Below the pieces are notes generated by a model. It saw only the letters and a program-made list of their open reading frames with translations. It was not told the origin of the DNA and made no database searches. 64,000 nt of DNA, from assembly GCA_013127575.1 (NCBI GenBank), contig CP053418.1, forward strand, positions 1,550,001 to 1,614,000, written 5' to 3'. The first letter of the stretch is position 1. Each line of letters starts with the position of its first letter. The stretch comes from Ramlibacter terrae. Its GTDB lineage: Bacteria; Pseudomonadota; Gammaproteobacteria; Burkholderiales; Burkholderiaceae_C. A program made the translations under genes and the position numbers. Of the stretch, positions 1 to 9,197 are shown in pieces.

Positions 1-120
1 GATGTTGGGGAACTGGTCGACCTTCAGGCGCTGGTACGAGAACAGGCCGAGCACGACGATGGCGAGCATCACCATCGTGGCGAACACGGGGTTCTTCAGG
101 CTGACGCGGGTAAACCACAT
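1..120 (-). CDS. RND efflux permease, N-terminal fragment
   Basis: Only the first 40 codons are in the window. They read [17 protein letters not shown], then a hydrophobic helix and the start of a periplasmic stretch ending in FPNI. This is the usual beginning of inner-membrane pumps of the resistance-nodulation-division (AcrB/MexB-type) family, in which the first helix is followed by a conserved Q(F/Y)P segment. The gene starts 3 bases after the stop of the adaptor gene, so TetR, adaptor and permease form one leftward operon. The pump would export a drug or solvent with the adaptor and an outer-membrane channel. The substrate cannot be told from this fragment. Confidence 0.85.
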   Translation of the reverse strand, partial: MWFTRVSLKNPVFATMVMLAIVVLGLFSYQRLKVDQFPNI

Positions 121-123
121 GGC

Positions 124-1262
124 TCAGGGACTCGGCGCCTTGGCCGGCGCGCCCGTGAACTTCACGAGCGTCCCTTCGCGCAGCGGGCCGACGTGGCCGC
201 GCACGACTGTCGCGCCGGGCGGCAGGCCGGTCACGGCGACCCAGCTCTCCTTGCCCGCTTCGCCGCGCGCGCCCAGTTCCACCGGCTGGTGCCGCACCCG
301 GCCGCCGTCCACGAGCTGGACGTAGGGCGCGGGCTTGTCGGTGCGCACCGCCGCCAGCGGCACGGCCAGCGACGAGGCGCTGCCGGTGGCCAGCGTGCCC
401 TGCGCGAACAGGCCTTGCCGCAGGCCGCTGGTGTCGCCCAGCGCCGGGTAGGCCAGCACGCTGCGGCTGCCCGCCTGCGCGCTCGGGTTGATGCGCACGA
501 CGCGGGCCGGGATCGGCTTCGCGTTGCCTTCGACCTGCAGCGTGGCCGACTGGCCGACGCGCACCTCGAGCGAGTCGGCGCCGGAGAGCGTCGCTTCCAG
601 TTCCAGCCGGCCGAGGTCGACGATCTCGATCACGCGGGTGTCGACGCCGACGCGCTCGCCGGGTTGCGCCAGCCGTTGGGAGACCACGCCGGAGATCGGC
701 GCGCGCAGCACGGCGTCTTCGACGCCCTTGCGCGCGACGTCGGCCGCGGCCAGCGCCGCCTTGTGCGTGGCCTGCGCGGCCGCCGGGTTGTTCAGCGCGG
801 TGTCCACCGCCGACCGCGAGATGAAGCCCCTGGTCGACCAGCGCCTTGTTGTTGTCGAACTGCCGCTGCGCGATGTCGATCTGCGCCCGGGCCGCGTCGG
901 CCTGCTCCCGCGCCTGCTGGAGCCGCGCGCGGCCTTCGGTGGCATCGACGCGCGCCACCACCGGCCGGCACGGACGGTGTCGCCTTCGCGCACGGTCAGC
1001 CCCTGCAGTTCGCCGCCGATGCGCGCCTTGACTGGGCGGAGTTGACGGCCTTGACCGTGCCGGACACCGGCAGCCCGCGCTGCAGGTCGCGCACCTCGGC
1101 GCGCACCACGTCGGTCTGCGCCAGTTCCACCGCGGGTTGCGCCACGGCCACCGGCGCCTGCTGCGCGCGGCGCGCGGCCAGCGTGCGCCAGAGCGCGCCG
1201 GCGGCCAGCAGCACCACCAGCGCCAGCACCACCCATTTCAGCTTGCGGAGAGCCGGGCTCAT
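124..1262 (-). CDS. RND efflux periplasmic adaptor (membrane fusion protein)
   Basis: HlyD/AcrA-type adaptor linking an inner-membrane pump to the outer-membrane channel. An N-terminal transmembrane anchor (about residues 8-28) is followed by the first half of a lipoyl-like domain ([10 protein letters not shown]), an alpha-hairpin rich in Q, A and R, the second lipoyl half ([12 protein letters not shown]), and a beta-barrel region. The start overlaps the tetR stop as ATGA, which fixes it at [10 protein letters not shown]. Three frame breaks interrupt the reading (near 1032, 961 and 828), each inside a CCTGG site. Restoring those sites gives one continuous protein of about 380 residues, normal for the family. 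Likely repressed by the TetR protein just upstream. Confidence 0.85.
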
Positions 1263-1927
1263 TTGCACATCCCGTTCAGGAGGATCTCGACCTGCGAGGC
1301 GATGTAGCGCTCGGGGTCGACCGCATAGTCACGCGGCACGCACGCGCCCAGCGAGTGCTTCATCATGATCAGGAAGATCATCGGCGCCGAGATGCTGAAC
1401 ACGGCGTAGTCGATGTCGAGGGGCCGGAACTCGCCGCGGGCCACGCCGCGCTGCAGGATGCGCCGCATCAGCTCGTGCGCCGGCTGGATCACCTCCTGCT
1501 GGTAGAACGCCGCCAGGTCGGGGAAGTTGCGCGCCTCGCTGATCATCAGCTTGGTGATGCCCGAAGCGCGCGTGGCGCCCAGCCGCTCCCACCACACGCG
1601 CATGCAGTAGCGCACCATGTCCGGCGTGGAGCCTTCGAAGGCTTCGAACTCCTCGTTCCACTCGGCGAAGCGGCCGGAGATGTTCTCGCGCACCACCGCC
1701 TTGAACAGTTCTTCCTTGCTCGGGAAGTACAGGAACAGCGTGCCCTTGGAGACCCCGGCGCGGGCCGCGACTTCCTCCGACCGCGTGGCGGCGAAGCCTT
1801 TCTCGACGAACAGGTCGAGCGCCGCGTCGAGCAGCTCGCCGGGACGCGCTTCCTTGCGCCTTTCACGGCGGGGCGGAGCTGTTTCGGCGGCCGCCGGGAC
1901 GGCCTTGAGGTTGGAAGAGGAGGACAT
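1259..1927 (-). CDS. TetR/AcrR family transcriptional repressor
   Basis: Intact 222-residue regulator. An N-terminal helix-turn-helix of TetR type lies at about residues 28-75 ([33 protein letters not shown]), followed by a ligand-binding domain of the TetR C-terminal class common beside RND pumps. It is the first gene of the operon with the adaptor and permease and overlaps the adaptor start by 4 bases. A repeat-rich inverted sequence just upstream (1951-1972) is the obvious candidate operator, so it probably represses itself and the pump. The ligand is unknown. Confidence 0.9.
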   Translation of the reverse strand: MSSSSNLKAVPAAAETAPPRRERRKEARPGELLDAALDLFVEKGFAATRSEEVAARAGVSKGTLFLYFPSKEELFKAVVRENISGRFAEWNEEFEAFEGSTPDMVRYCMRVWWERLGATRASGITKLMISEARNFPDLAAFYQQEVIQPAHELMRRILQRGVARGEFRPLDIDYAVFSISAPMIFLIMMKHSLGACVPRDYAVDPERYIASQVEILLNGMCK

Positions 1928-1950
1928 GAGGGAGGGAAGGCGCTACTTAC

Positions 1951-1972
1951 TTACTGACTGACTGGTTAGTAA
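1951..1972. promoter_or_regulatory. putative TetR operator upstream of the efflux operon
   Basis: TTACT at 1951-1955 is answered by AGTAA at 1968-1972, and the middle holds two GACT repeats followed by GGTTAGT. The arrangement (ACTGACTGACTGGTTAGT) resembles operators of TetR-type repressors of RND pumps and lies about 24 bases before the tetR start. Direct repeats (TACT TACT GACT GACT) overlap the inverted repeat, so binding as two dimers is possible. Assigned by position and symmetry only. Confidence 0.5.
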
Positions 1973-1996
1973 TGTAGTGGCTCAGGCAGCCCGCCG

Positions 1997-2766
1997 TCAA
2001 GATTTGCCCGGCGCCGCGACCTTGTTGCCCAGCCACTCGCGCAGGACCGGGTGGAAGTGCTCAGGCCGGCGGTGGAGGGCAGCCACTGCAGCTCGATCCG
2101 TCCGCTGGTGGAAGGGAAGTCGGTCGGGGCGGGCAGCACGGTGAAGCCGACGGCCCGGAAGTGGGCGGCGGCCCGCGGCATGTGCGTGGCGTCGGTCACC
2201 AGGGCAATGTTGCGGACGTTGGCCGGGAGCAACTGTTCGGCCATCCGCAAGGCGTTTTCGCGGGTGTCGCGCGATCGGTCGTCCAGCCAGCGCACGGGCA
2301 GGGCGTATTCCTCCTGCAGCACGCGGCGGGCGACGGCGCCTTCCGATTCGGTGTTCGTGCCGGCGGCCGCCCAGCCGACGCCACCCGCGAATGCGAGCGG
2401 CTTCCCGCTGCGGCGCGCCAGCCACGCGGCGTAGCGCACCCGCTTCAGCGTGGCGTAGCCTGGCTGGGGCACGCCGTACTCCGGGGCGTCGGGCTGGACG
2501 CCGCCGCCCAGCACCACGATGGCCTGCACCTTCTGCAGCTGCGCAGGCTGCACGGCCGGGATCTGCGGCAGGAGCGCATGCGCCAGCATCAGCGCCACCG
2601 CGCTGCAGCTGAGCAGCCACAGCGACAGCAAGGCCGGGAAGGCCAGCAGCAACCCCGCCGCGCGCCGCCCGGTTGCCCACAGCAGGCCGAGCAGCAACAC
2701 CAGCAAGGGCCCGCCCGGCGGCAATACCAGCACGGTCAGGATCGGCTTCAGTTCGGCCAGGTTCAT
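1997..2766 (-). CDS. YdcF/ElyC-type DUF218 membrane protein
   Basis: Two N-terminal hydrophobic helices (about residues 12-60) are followed by a DUF218 fold: [12 protein letters not shown] at the first strand, then [11 protein letters not shown], the conserved [11 protein letters not shown] motif and [12 protein letters not shown]. The family includes E. coli ElyC and YdcF, linked to envelope carrier-lipid metabolism; exact activity is unsettled. A frame break near 2066 (CCAGG read as CCGG) separates the last 20 or so residues; with the site restored the protein ends [15 protein letters not shown]. Divergent from msrA with a 50-base gap. A TACCAT hexamer lies 8 bases before the ATG and there is no Shine-Dalgarno sequence. 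Confidence 0.8.
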
Positions 2767-2816
2767 GGATGAGCATGGTAAGGCTACAGTTCCCGGCTAC
2801 ACGGAGAATTCAGTCC

Positions 2817-3355
2817 ATGAGCGATTCGCAAACCATCGTCCTCGGCGGCGGCTGCTTCTGGTGCACCGAAGCGGTCTTCAAGGAAGTGCGGGGGATCACC
2901 GACGTCGAGTCGGGCTACAGCAACGGCCAGGTCGAGCGTCCGAGCTATGAACAGGTGTGCACCGGGCGCACGGGGCACAACGAGGTGGTGAAGCTCACCT
3001 ACGACCCGGCGCAGATCACCACGCGCCGGTGCTGGAGATCTTCTTCGTGGTGCACGATCCCACCCAGCTCAACGGGCAGGGCAACGACATCGGCACCCAG
3101 TACCGCAGCGGCATCTACTACACGACGCCGGAGCAGAAGGAAGCCGCCGACGGGATCATCCGCTGGATGGGGCAGGAGAAGTTCTACAGCCGGCCGGTCG
3201 TCACCGAGGTGCTGCCGCTGGAGAACTACTGGCCGGCCGAGGACTACCACCAGGACTTCTTCGAGAAGAACCCGCACCGGGGCTACTGCATGGCGGTGGC
3301 GGCTCCGAAGGTCTCGAAATTCCGCAAGACCTTCTCCGAGTTCGCGAAGGCTTGA
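2817..3355 (+). CDS. msrA: peptide-methionine (S)-S-oxide reductase MsrA
   Basis: Reduces the S epimer of methionine sulfoxide in proteins or free. The signature GGCFWCTEA with the catalytic cysteine is at residues 11-19, and the family landmarks [19 protein letters not shown] and [13 protein letters not shown] follow. About 179 residues once the frame break at 3026 (CCAGG read as CCGG) is repaired; the joined text then reads [17 protein letters not shown]. Typical length for the compact MsrA type. Start chosen at [18 protein letters not shown] lies 7 bases upstream and there is no Shine-Dalgarno sequence, so the transcript may be leaderless. The small exporter gene begins 11 bases downstream of its stop. 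Confidence 0.93.
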
Positions 3356-3366
3356 GGAGCGTCGGC

Positions 3367-3681
3367 ATGGCGTGGCTGGTGCTGGCGATCGCCGGCCTGT
3401 TCGAGGTGGGCTGGGCGATCGGCCTGAAGTACACCGAGGGGTTCACGCGGCTCTGGCCGTCGGTCGGCACCGTGGGCGCGATGATCGTCAGCGTGCTGCT
3501 GCTCGGGTGGGCGATGCGCTCGCTGCCGGTGGGCACCGCCTACGCGGTGTGGACCGGCATCGGCGCCATCGGCACCGTGTTGCTGGGCATCATCCTGTTC
3601 AAGGAGCCGGCGACGGTGGCGCGGCTGGTGTGCGTGGGGTTGATCCTGGCGGGGATCGTGGGGCTGAAGGTCACGCACTGA
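3367..3681 (+). CDS. sugE: SMR-family guanidinium exporter (Gdx/SugE type)
   Basis: Small multidrug resistance fold, 104 residues with four transmembrane helices. The N-terminal [20 protein letters not shown] carries the membrane glutamate used in proton coupling, followed by LKYTEGF, a Gdx-like sequence, rather than the EmrE pattern. Proteins of this subtype export guanidinium in exchange for protons. No ykkC-type guanidine riboswitch is visible in the short upstream gap. The start was moved from an upstream in-frame codon inside msrA to ATG 3367, which gives the normal family N-terminus. Probably co-transcribed with msrA. Confidence 0.85.
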   Translation: MAWLVLAIAGLFEVGWAIGLKYTEGFTRLWPSVGTVGAMIVSVLLLGWAMRSLPVGTAYAVWTGIGAIGTVLLGIILFKEPATVARLVCVGLILAGIVGLKVTH

Positions 3682-3690
3682 GCGCTGGGT

Positions 3691-3715
3691 GGTGCGCAGC
3701 GAAGCTGCACACTAC
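3691..3715. repeat. GTGTGCA-type palindromic repeat, single half element
   Basis: Read on the minus strand this is GTAGTGTGCAGCTTCGCTGC followed by GCACC. It matches each arm of the inverted pair at 8649-8720. It contains a small hairpin (GCAGC TTC GCTGC) and supplies the TAG stop codon of pdxH. It lies between the convergent sugE and pdxH genes, where a transcript end would be expected. Confidence 0.6.
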
Positions 3716-4358
3716 GGCGCCAGCCGCTCCCGCAGCCAACCGCCGCCGGCCTGCGTGTAGCGCAGCCGGTCGTGCAGCCGGCTCTTGCGGCCCTGCCAGA
3801 ACTGCCACTGGTCCGGCACCAGCCGGTAGCCGCCCCAGTGCGGCGGCCGCGGCGGGTTCAGCATGAACTGCGCGCCGTACTTCGCCGCGTTGGTCACGAG
3901 CACCGTGCGGCTCGGGATCACCTGGCTTTGCGGGCTGGCCCAGGCGCCGATGCGCGAATCGAGCGGGCGGCTCGCGAAGTAGGCGTCGCTCTCTTCGGCC
4001 GAGACCTTCTCCACCCGCCCCTCGATGCGCACCACCCGCTCCAGCTCCACCCAGTGGAATTGCAGCGCGGCGAACGGGTTGCCCGCCAGCTCCTGTCCCT
4101 TGCGGCTTTCGTAGTTGGTGAACCAGACGATGCCGCGCGCGTCGTAGCCCTTGACCGGGACCACCCGCGTGCTGGGCCGCAGGTCGCTGCCGACCGTCGC
4201 CAGCGTCATCGCGTTCGGCTCGGGGACTGGCCGGCGATGGCTTCGTCGAGCCACTGCCCGAACTGCCGCAGCGGATCGGCGTGCGACGCCTCCTCGCTCA
4301 GCTCGGCCCGTTCGTAGCTCTTGCGCAGGTCGGCGATGGAGTTGGCGGTGTTGCTCAT
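3712..4358 (-). CDS. pdxH: pyridoxamine/pyridoxine 5'-phosphate oxidase
   Basis: FMN-dependent oxidase making pyridoxal 5'-phosphate, the last step of vitamin B6 synthesis and salvage. The N-terminal arm ([20 protein letters not shown]) is followed by [30 protein letters not shown], the Q..E segment near [14 protein letters not shown], and a C-terminal region with [15 protein letters not shown] that closes the PLP and FMN site. About 215 residues after repair of one frame break at 4227 (CCTGG read as CTGG). GAGAAT sits 6 bases before the ATG. The stop codon lies within a repeat element. Confidence 0.93.
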
Positions 4359-4396
4359 GCGGCGATTCTCGCGCAGGTCGCGGCTACAGTCGCTGC
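4359..4396. promoter_or_regulatory. 38-base divergent promoter, both sides apparently leaderless
   Basis: Only 38 bases separate the pdxH and mocA-like start codons. TACAGT (4385-4390) is 6 bases before the rightward ATG, and GAGAAT (minus strand, 4365-4370) is 6 bases before the leftward ATG. There is no room for two leaders with ribosome binding sites. The two -10 boxes face outward, and each -35 region must overlap the other promoter. Confidence 0.55.
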
Positions 4397-4936
4397 ATGA
4401 ATCCACCCGTCGTGCTCGTGCTCGCCTCCGGTCGCGGCGACCGCTTCGTCGCTTCGGGCGGCCGCGGCTCCAAGTTGCAGGCGCTGCTGGCCGGCAAGCC
4501 GGTGCTGGAGCACACGCTGGACGCGGTCCGCGCGAGCGGGCTGCCCCGGCACTGGAAGACGCCGGCCACCCCGGCATGGGCGATTCGATCGCCGCGGGCG
4601 TGCAGGCCACGCGCGACGCCGCCGGCTGGCTGGTGCTGCCCGGCGACCTGCCGCTGGTGCAGCCCGACTCGCTGCGGCGCATCGCCGCGGCCCTGCAGCA
4701 GCACCGCGTGTGGTGCCTACGTGGCAGGGCGAGCGCGGGCATCCGGTGGGCTTCGCCTCGGAGTGCCGCAACGACCTGATGGCGCTGGAAGGCGCGCAGG
4801 GCGCGGCGAAGCTGGTGCAGGCCGAGGCCGCCGGCGGGCGCGTGCACAAGCTGCCGCTGGGCGACCGCGGCATCTGCACCGACATCGACACGCTGGCCGA
4901 CTGGCGGCCGCCGAAAAGCTCTTGGCGCAGCGCTGA
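4397..4936 (+). CDS. MobA/MocA-like nucleotidyltransferase
   Basis: NTP-transferase fold related to molybdenum cofactor cytidylyltransferase (MocA). It begins with a nucleotide-binding loop ([11 protein letters not shown]), then [27 protein letters not shown] and the metal-binding LPGDLPLV, and ends [18 protein letters not shown]. About 180 residues. Frame breaks at 4552 and 4901 lie in CCTGG sites. A third at about 4706 (HRV then [12 protein letters not shown]) is a one-base loss in a GTG repeat and is not in a CCWGG site. GHPVGF and DIDT are typical of MocA-like proteins acting on molybdopterin. No molybdoenzyme gene is nearby, so the substrate is uncertain. Confidence 0.75.
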   Translation: MNPPVVLVLASGRGDRFVASGGRGSKLQALLAGKPVLEHTLDAVRASGLPRHWKTPATPAWAIRSPRACRPRATPPAGWCCPATCRWCSPTRCGASPRPCSSTACGAYVAGRARASGGLRLGVPQRPDGAGRRAGRGEAGAGRGRRRARAQAAAGRPRHLHRHRHAGRLAAAEKLLAQR

Positions 4937-5455
4937 TCAGTTGCGCACGATCACGGCGCACGCCAGCCGCGCCCCGGCGTTGCCGGTGGGCTGCGTGGTG
5001 TAGTCGTCGGGGTCGCGGTGCACGATCAGGCCCTTGCCCACGATGTCGGCCATGCCGCCGCCCACGCTGATCGTGGACGACTCGAACTTGAAGCTGGCGA
5101 CGCCGTTGCCGTCGGCGCGCAGCGACACCAGGTCGCCCGCGTGGTGCATGCCCCGGCCGTGGCGGCCGTGGGGACGCGAGGCCGGGTTGTAGTGGCCGCC
5201 CGCGCTCATGCCGTCGCCGCTGGAGCAGTCGCCCTTCTCGTGGACGTGGAAGCCGTGTTCGGCGTTCGGCTTCAGGCCGCGCACTTCGCCGGACACCTGC
5301 ACCATGTTGCCCTGCTGCACGAAGCGCACGGAACCGGTGGTGCTGTTGCCGGTCGTGGGCGACAGCGTCGCGGTGGCGGTGGGTCCGCCCATCATCGAGG
5401 CGCAGCCGGCGAGGGCGGTGGCGGCAAGGGCGGCAAGCAGCAAGGTGGATTTCAT
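4937..5455 (-). CDS. sodC: Cu/Zn superoxide dismutase, periplasmic lipoprotein
   Basis: Intact 172-residue protein. The N-terminus [18 protein letters not shown] has a lipobox (LAGC), so it is probably lipid-anchored in the periplasm. The dismutase domain shows [11 protein letters not shown] (copper histidines and disulfide cysteine), GGHYNP, a histidine-rich zinc loop ([16 protein letters not shown]), IVHRDPDDY and a C-terminal RLACAVI with the second cysteine and the active-site arginine. It converts superoxide to peroxide and oxygen. A GGAGACC ribosome site precedes the ATG. Convergent with the mocA-like gene with no gap. Confidence 0.93.
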   Translation of the reverse strand: MKSTLLLAALAATALAGCASMMGGPTATATLSPTTGNSTTGSVRFVQQGNMVQVSGEVRGLKPNAEHGFHVHEKGDCSSGDGMSAGGHYNPASRPHGRHGRGMHHAGDLVSLRADGNGVASFKFESSTISVGGGMADIVGKGLIVHRDPDDYTTQPTGNAGARLACAVIVRN

Positions 5456-5478
5456 GGAGGTCTCCGGTCGGGTTGCCG

Positions 5479-6098
5479 CTACTCTAGCCCGCCGCCGCCT
5501 TCCTGTGGGGTGGAATGCCGGATCAGCTTGAGGAGGCGCTCGAGGTTGCGGTCGCGGATGTCGTGGCGCCGCAGTTCTTCGAGCGTGCGGTGCGCGTAGT
5601 CGTGGGTGGTGCCGTAGATGCCGGTCGCTTCTGGAAGATGCGGCGGTACTCGTCCTCGGTCAGTTCGCCCGTGTGGTTGGGGCTCTTGCGCGACAGCGTG
5701 AAGGCCAGCGATCGCACCGGCCCCTGCGGCGTGTGCGCGATGAGCCAGCGGGGGTCGTAGACGCCGGTGACCATTTCGCGCGACCAGAGGCGCGTCAGCG
5801 TTTCGGCCGCCTGCTCGCGCGTGACGCGGAACACCACGCCGCGGCAGCAGCCGCCGGTGAGCAGGCCGAACACCAGCCCCGGCCGCTCGGGCGTGCCGCG
5901 GTTGATGCGGCTCCACATCTTCAGCGCGCGGTGCCAGCCATGGACGCGCGCGGGCCGCTGCTCGGCGAAATCGAAGTCGGGCCGCCAGATCAGCGAGCCG
6001 TAGCCGAACACCCACAGGTCGTCGTGGCCGCCCCAGTCGGCCAGCGCCTGTTCGAGCATGGCCTGCGGGTCGCGCAGCGGCTTCGGCGGTTCGGTCAT
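5479..6098 (-). CDS. ChaC-like gamma-glutamylcyclotransferase
   Basis: The family cleaves glutathione or gamma-glutamyl amino acids to 5-oxoproline. The first conserved loop is [12 protein letters not shown], binding the gamma-glutamyl group; further landmarks are [24 protein letters not shown], the GCC segment and [17 protein letters not shown]. Length is about 206 residues after repair of one break at 5631 (CCTGG read as CTGG). The start was chosen at [10 protein letters not shown] (6098) because TAGAGT lies 7 bases upstream; an in-frame ATG two codons earlier (6104) is possible. A catalytic acid follows in the central part. Confidence 0.85.
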
Positions 6099-6210
6099 GG
6101 GCATGACTCTAGCGAAGAGCGGGCGGGCCCGTTCGTAACCCGCCCGTAACCGCGTGCCCACCCCGGTGGGCGCGGCGGGGTAGGATGCGGCGAACCCCGA
6201 ACCGCAAGCC

Positions 6211-8026
6211 ATGAAACTCCACCCCCAGCTGGAGGCGGTGACCGAGCGCATCCGCGAGCGCAGCGCCCCCACCCGCACCGCCTACCTCTCCCGCCTCGAC
6301 GAAGCCGCCGGCCGCGAGCGCGGCGCCGACCGCATGGGCTGCGCCAACGTCGCCCACGCGTTCGCCGGCCTGCCCGAGAACGACAAGCTGCGCATCGTCG
6401 TCGAGCGCGCGCCCAACCTCGCCATCGTCAACTCGTACAACGACATGCTGTCGGCGCACGCCCCGTTCGGGGTGTTCCCGCCCGTGATCAAGGACGAGGC
6501 GCGCCGCCACGGCGCCACCGCCCGGTGGCGTCGGGCGTGCCGGCCATGTGCGACGGCGTCACGCAGGGCACGGCCGGCATGGAGCTGAGCCTGTTCTCGC
6601 GCGACGTGATCGCGATGGCGACGGCCGTGGGCCTGAGCCACGACGTGTTCGACGGCGCGCTGATGCTCGGCATCTGCGACAAGATCGTGCCGGGCCTGCT
6701 GATCGGCGCGCTGCACTTCGGGCACCTGCCCACGGTGTTCGTGCCCGGCGGGCCGATGCCGAGCGGCCTGTCGAACAGCGAGAAGGCCAAGGTGCGCGAA
6801 CTGGCCGCGCAGGGCACGGTCGGCCGCGCCGAACTGCTGGAGGCCGAACAGAAGGCCTACCACTCCCCCGGCACCTGCACCTTCTACGGCACCGCCAACA
6901 GCAACCAGATGCTGATGGAAGCGATGGGCCTGCACGTCCCGGGCACGGCCTTCGTGCAGCCGCAGGAGGCGCTGCGCGAGGAGCTCACGCGGGAAGCCGT
7001 GCGCACCGCGCTGGGCATCCTGAAGACGCGCCGCTATGCGCCGGTCGGCCGCATCGTCGACGAGCGCTGCATCGTCAACGCGATGGCGGCGCTGCTCGCC
7101 ACCGGCGGCTCGACCAACCACCTGATCCACTGGGTCGCCGTGGCGCGCGCCGCCGGCATCGTGATCGACTGGGACGACTTCAGCGCGCTGTCGGCGGTGG
7201 TGCCGCTGCTCTCGCGCGTCTATCCCAACGGCACCGCCGACGTGAACGCCTTCCAGGCCGCCGGCGGCCCCGGCTACGTGATCCGCGAGCTGCTCGATGC
7301 GGGCCTGATGCACGAAGACGTGCTGACGGTGCGCGAAGGCGGCCTGCGCGAGTACACGCGCGAGCCCGCGCTGCAGGGCGGGTCGCTGGCATGGCGCGAC
7401 ATCGGCGTGTCGCGCGACGACACCGTGGTGCGGCCGGCCACGCAGCCGTTCAGCGCGACGGGCGGGCTCAAGCTGCTCACCGGCAACCTCGGGCGCAGCG
7501 TGATCAAGGTGTCGGCGGTGCCGGAAGACCGGCACGTGATCGAGGCGCCGGCGCGCATCTTCGACAGCCAGGAGGCGATGCTGGCCGCCTTCAAGGACGG
7601 CGAGCTGGAACGCGATGTGATCTGCGTGGTGCGCTGGCAGGGCCCGCGCGCCAACGGCATGCCCGAACTGCACAAGCTGACGCCGCCGCTGGCGGTGCTG
7701 CAGGGCAAGGGCTTCCGCGTGGCGCTGGTCACCGACGGCCGCATGAGCGGGGCGTCGGGCAAGGTGCCCGCGGCGATCCACGTGTCGCCCGAAGCGGCGG
7801 CCGGCGGACCGCTGGCGCTGCTGCGCGACGGCGACTGGTGCGCCTGGACGCCACCGCCGGCACGCTGCAGGCGCTGGTCGACGCCGGCGAGTGGTCCAGG
7901 CGCGAACCTGCGACGATCTCGCCCGAGCAGACCGGCACCAACGGCTGGGGCGTCGGCCGCGAACTGTTCGCGGGCATGCGGCGCAACGCCACCGCCGCCG
8001 AAGAAGGAGCTTGCACTTGGCTATGA
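6211..8026 (+). CDS. edd: phosphogluconate dehydratase
   Basis: First Entner-Doudoroff enzyme: 6-phosphogluconate to 2-keto-3-deoxy-6-phosphogluconate. It is an IlvD/Edd-family iron-sulfur dehydratase of about 605 residues, the usual length. Landmarks are [15 protein letters not shown], the cluster cysteines in [21 protein letters not shown] and [16 protein letters not shown], and GGSTNHLIH and [17 protein letters not shown] near the end. Frame breaks at 6522 (CCAGG to CCGG) and 7835 (CCTGG to CTGG) are sequence errors by context; an intact CCTGG lies only 8 bases after the second one. The stop overlaps the eda start as ATGA, giving a translationally coupled edd-eda operon. Confidence 0.95.
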
Positions 8027-8652
8027 AGAAACCGACCGCACTCGAAGTGATGCAGGACGCGCCGGTGATCCCGGTCATCGTCCTCAACGACGTGGCCCAC
8101 GCCGTGCCGCTGGCCCGCGCGCTGGTCGCCGGCGGCATCCGCATGCTGGAGGTGACCCTGCGCACGCCGGTGGCGCTGGCCTGCATCGAGGCCATCGCCC
8201 GCGACGTGCCGGACGCGGTGGTCGGCGCCGGCACGCTGCGCAGCGCCGCCGATGCGCAGGCGGCCGCGATGGCGGGCGCGCAGTTCGCGGTCAGCCCCGG
8301 CTACACGCACGCGCTGGGCAAGGCCTGCCACGAACTGCAGCTGCCGCTGCTGCCGGGCGTGGGCACGGGCAGCGAAATCATGCAGGCCCGGAAGACGGCT
8401 ACACCGCGCTGAAGTTCTTCCCGGCGGTGCCGTCGGGCGGCGCCGCGATGCTCAAGGCGTGGCAAGGCCCGTTCGGCGACGTGACCTTCTGTCCGACCGG
8501 CGGCATCAGCACGGCGAACGCCGCGGAGTTCTGGCGCTCTCGAACGTCGCCTGCGTCGGCGGCTCGTGGCTGACGCCGGGGATGCGGTGGCGAAAGGGGA
8601 TTGGGAGACCATCACGCGGCTGGCGCGCGAGGCGAAGGGCTTGAAGAGGTAG
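8023..8652 (+). CDS. eda: 2-keto-3-deoxy-6-phosphogluconate aldolase
   Basis: Second Entner-Doudoroff step, splitting KDPG into pyruvate and glyceraldehyde 3-phosphate. A class I aldolase of about 209 residues: [22 protein letters not shown] (catalytic glutamate), [29 protein letters not shown], and the Schiff-base lysine in YTALKFFPA, then FCPTGGIS for phosphate binding. Three frame breaks (8388, 8531, 8576) all fit CCWGG sites. Coupled to edd by a 4-base overlap. Its TAG stop codon lies at the edge of a palindromic repeat. Confidence 0.95.
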
Positions 8653-8720
8653 GGTGTGCAAGCGCAGCTTGCGCACCGCGGTCGGCGATGGTGCGCAGGC
8701 GCAGCCTGCACACACCCTAC
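8649..8720. repeat. inverted pair of GTGTGCA-type repeats (REP-like, likely bidirectional terminator)
   Basis: Left arm 8649-8677 (GTAGGGTGTG, CAAGCGCAGCTTGCGCACC) and right arm 8690-8720 are imperfect reverse complements with a 12-base centre. Each arm also folds on itself (GCGCAGCTTGCGC). The pair lies between the convergent eda and gloA genes and could end transcription from both sides. The left edge provides the eda TAG stop. The same unit occurs singly at 3691-3715. Confidence 0.7.
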
Positions 8721-8727
8721 GGCCCGT

Positions 8728-9114
8728 TCAGCTTTCCCGCTGGATCAGCTCGATCTTGTAGCCGTCCGGGTCCGTCACGAACGCGATCACCGTGTCGCCG
8801 CCCTTGACCGGGCCCGGCTCGCGCGTGATGTTGCCGCCGGCGGCGCGGATGCGGTCGCACGCGGCGTAGGCGTCCGCCACGCCGATGGCCATGTGGCCGA
8901 AGGCGCTGCCCAACTCGTAGCTGCCGACGCCGTGGTTGTAGGTCAGCTCCAGCTCCGCATGGTCGGGGTTGGTGCCGTAGCCGACGAAGGCCAGCGAGTA
9001 CTTCTGCTCGGGCCGCTCGGTCGTGCGCAGCAGGTTCATGCCGAGCACCTTGGTGTAGAAGTCGACCGACCGTTGCAGGTCGCCGACACGCAGCATGGTG
9101 TGGAGGATTCGCAT
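8728..9114 (-). CDS. gloA: lactoylglutathione lyase (glyoxalase I)
   Basis: Detoxifies methylglyoxal as its glutathione hemithioacetal. The intact 128-residue protein is a short, metal-dependent GloA of the Ni/Co type: [20 protein letters not shown] carries the first metal histidine, ELELTYNHG the first glutamate, FGHMAIGV the second histidine and GYKIELIQ the last glutamate. AATAAT lies 7 bases before the ATG (minus strand) with no Shine-Dalgarno sequence. Stands alone between eda and the divergent tamA. Confidence 0.95.
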   Translation of the reverse strand: MRILHTMLRVGDLQRSVDFYTKVLGMNLLRTTERPEQKYSLAFVGYGTNPDHAELELTYNHGVGSYELGSAFGHMAIGVADAYAACDRIRAAGGNITREPGPVKGGDTVIAFVTDPDGYKIELIQRES

Positions 9115-9197
9115 GGGCCGGATTATTGAGCAAGAAGGCAGGAGTCGGAATCGGCCTACGCGGGTGGGCACCAAGGCAGGGCACAGTTCAGCCTCCA

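Noticed and set aside
3682-3711. A guanidine riboswitch for the SMR exporter.
   Set aside because: Only 11 bases separate msrA and the exporter gene, and the sequence after it is a repeat element.
6282-8234. A 650-codon open frame on the strand opposite edd.
   Set aside because: High-GC shadow; composition is His/Arg/Ala-rich with no recognisable domain, and edd on the other strand is certain.
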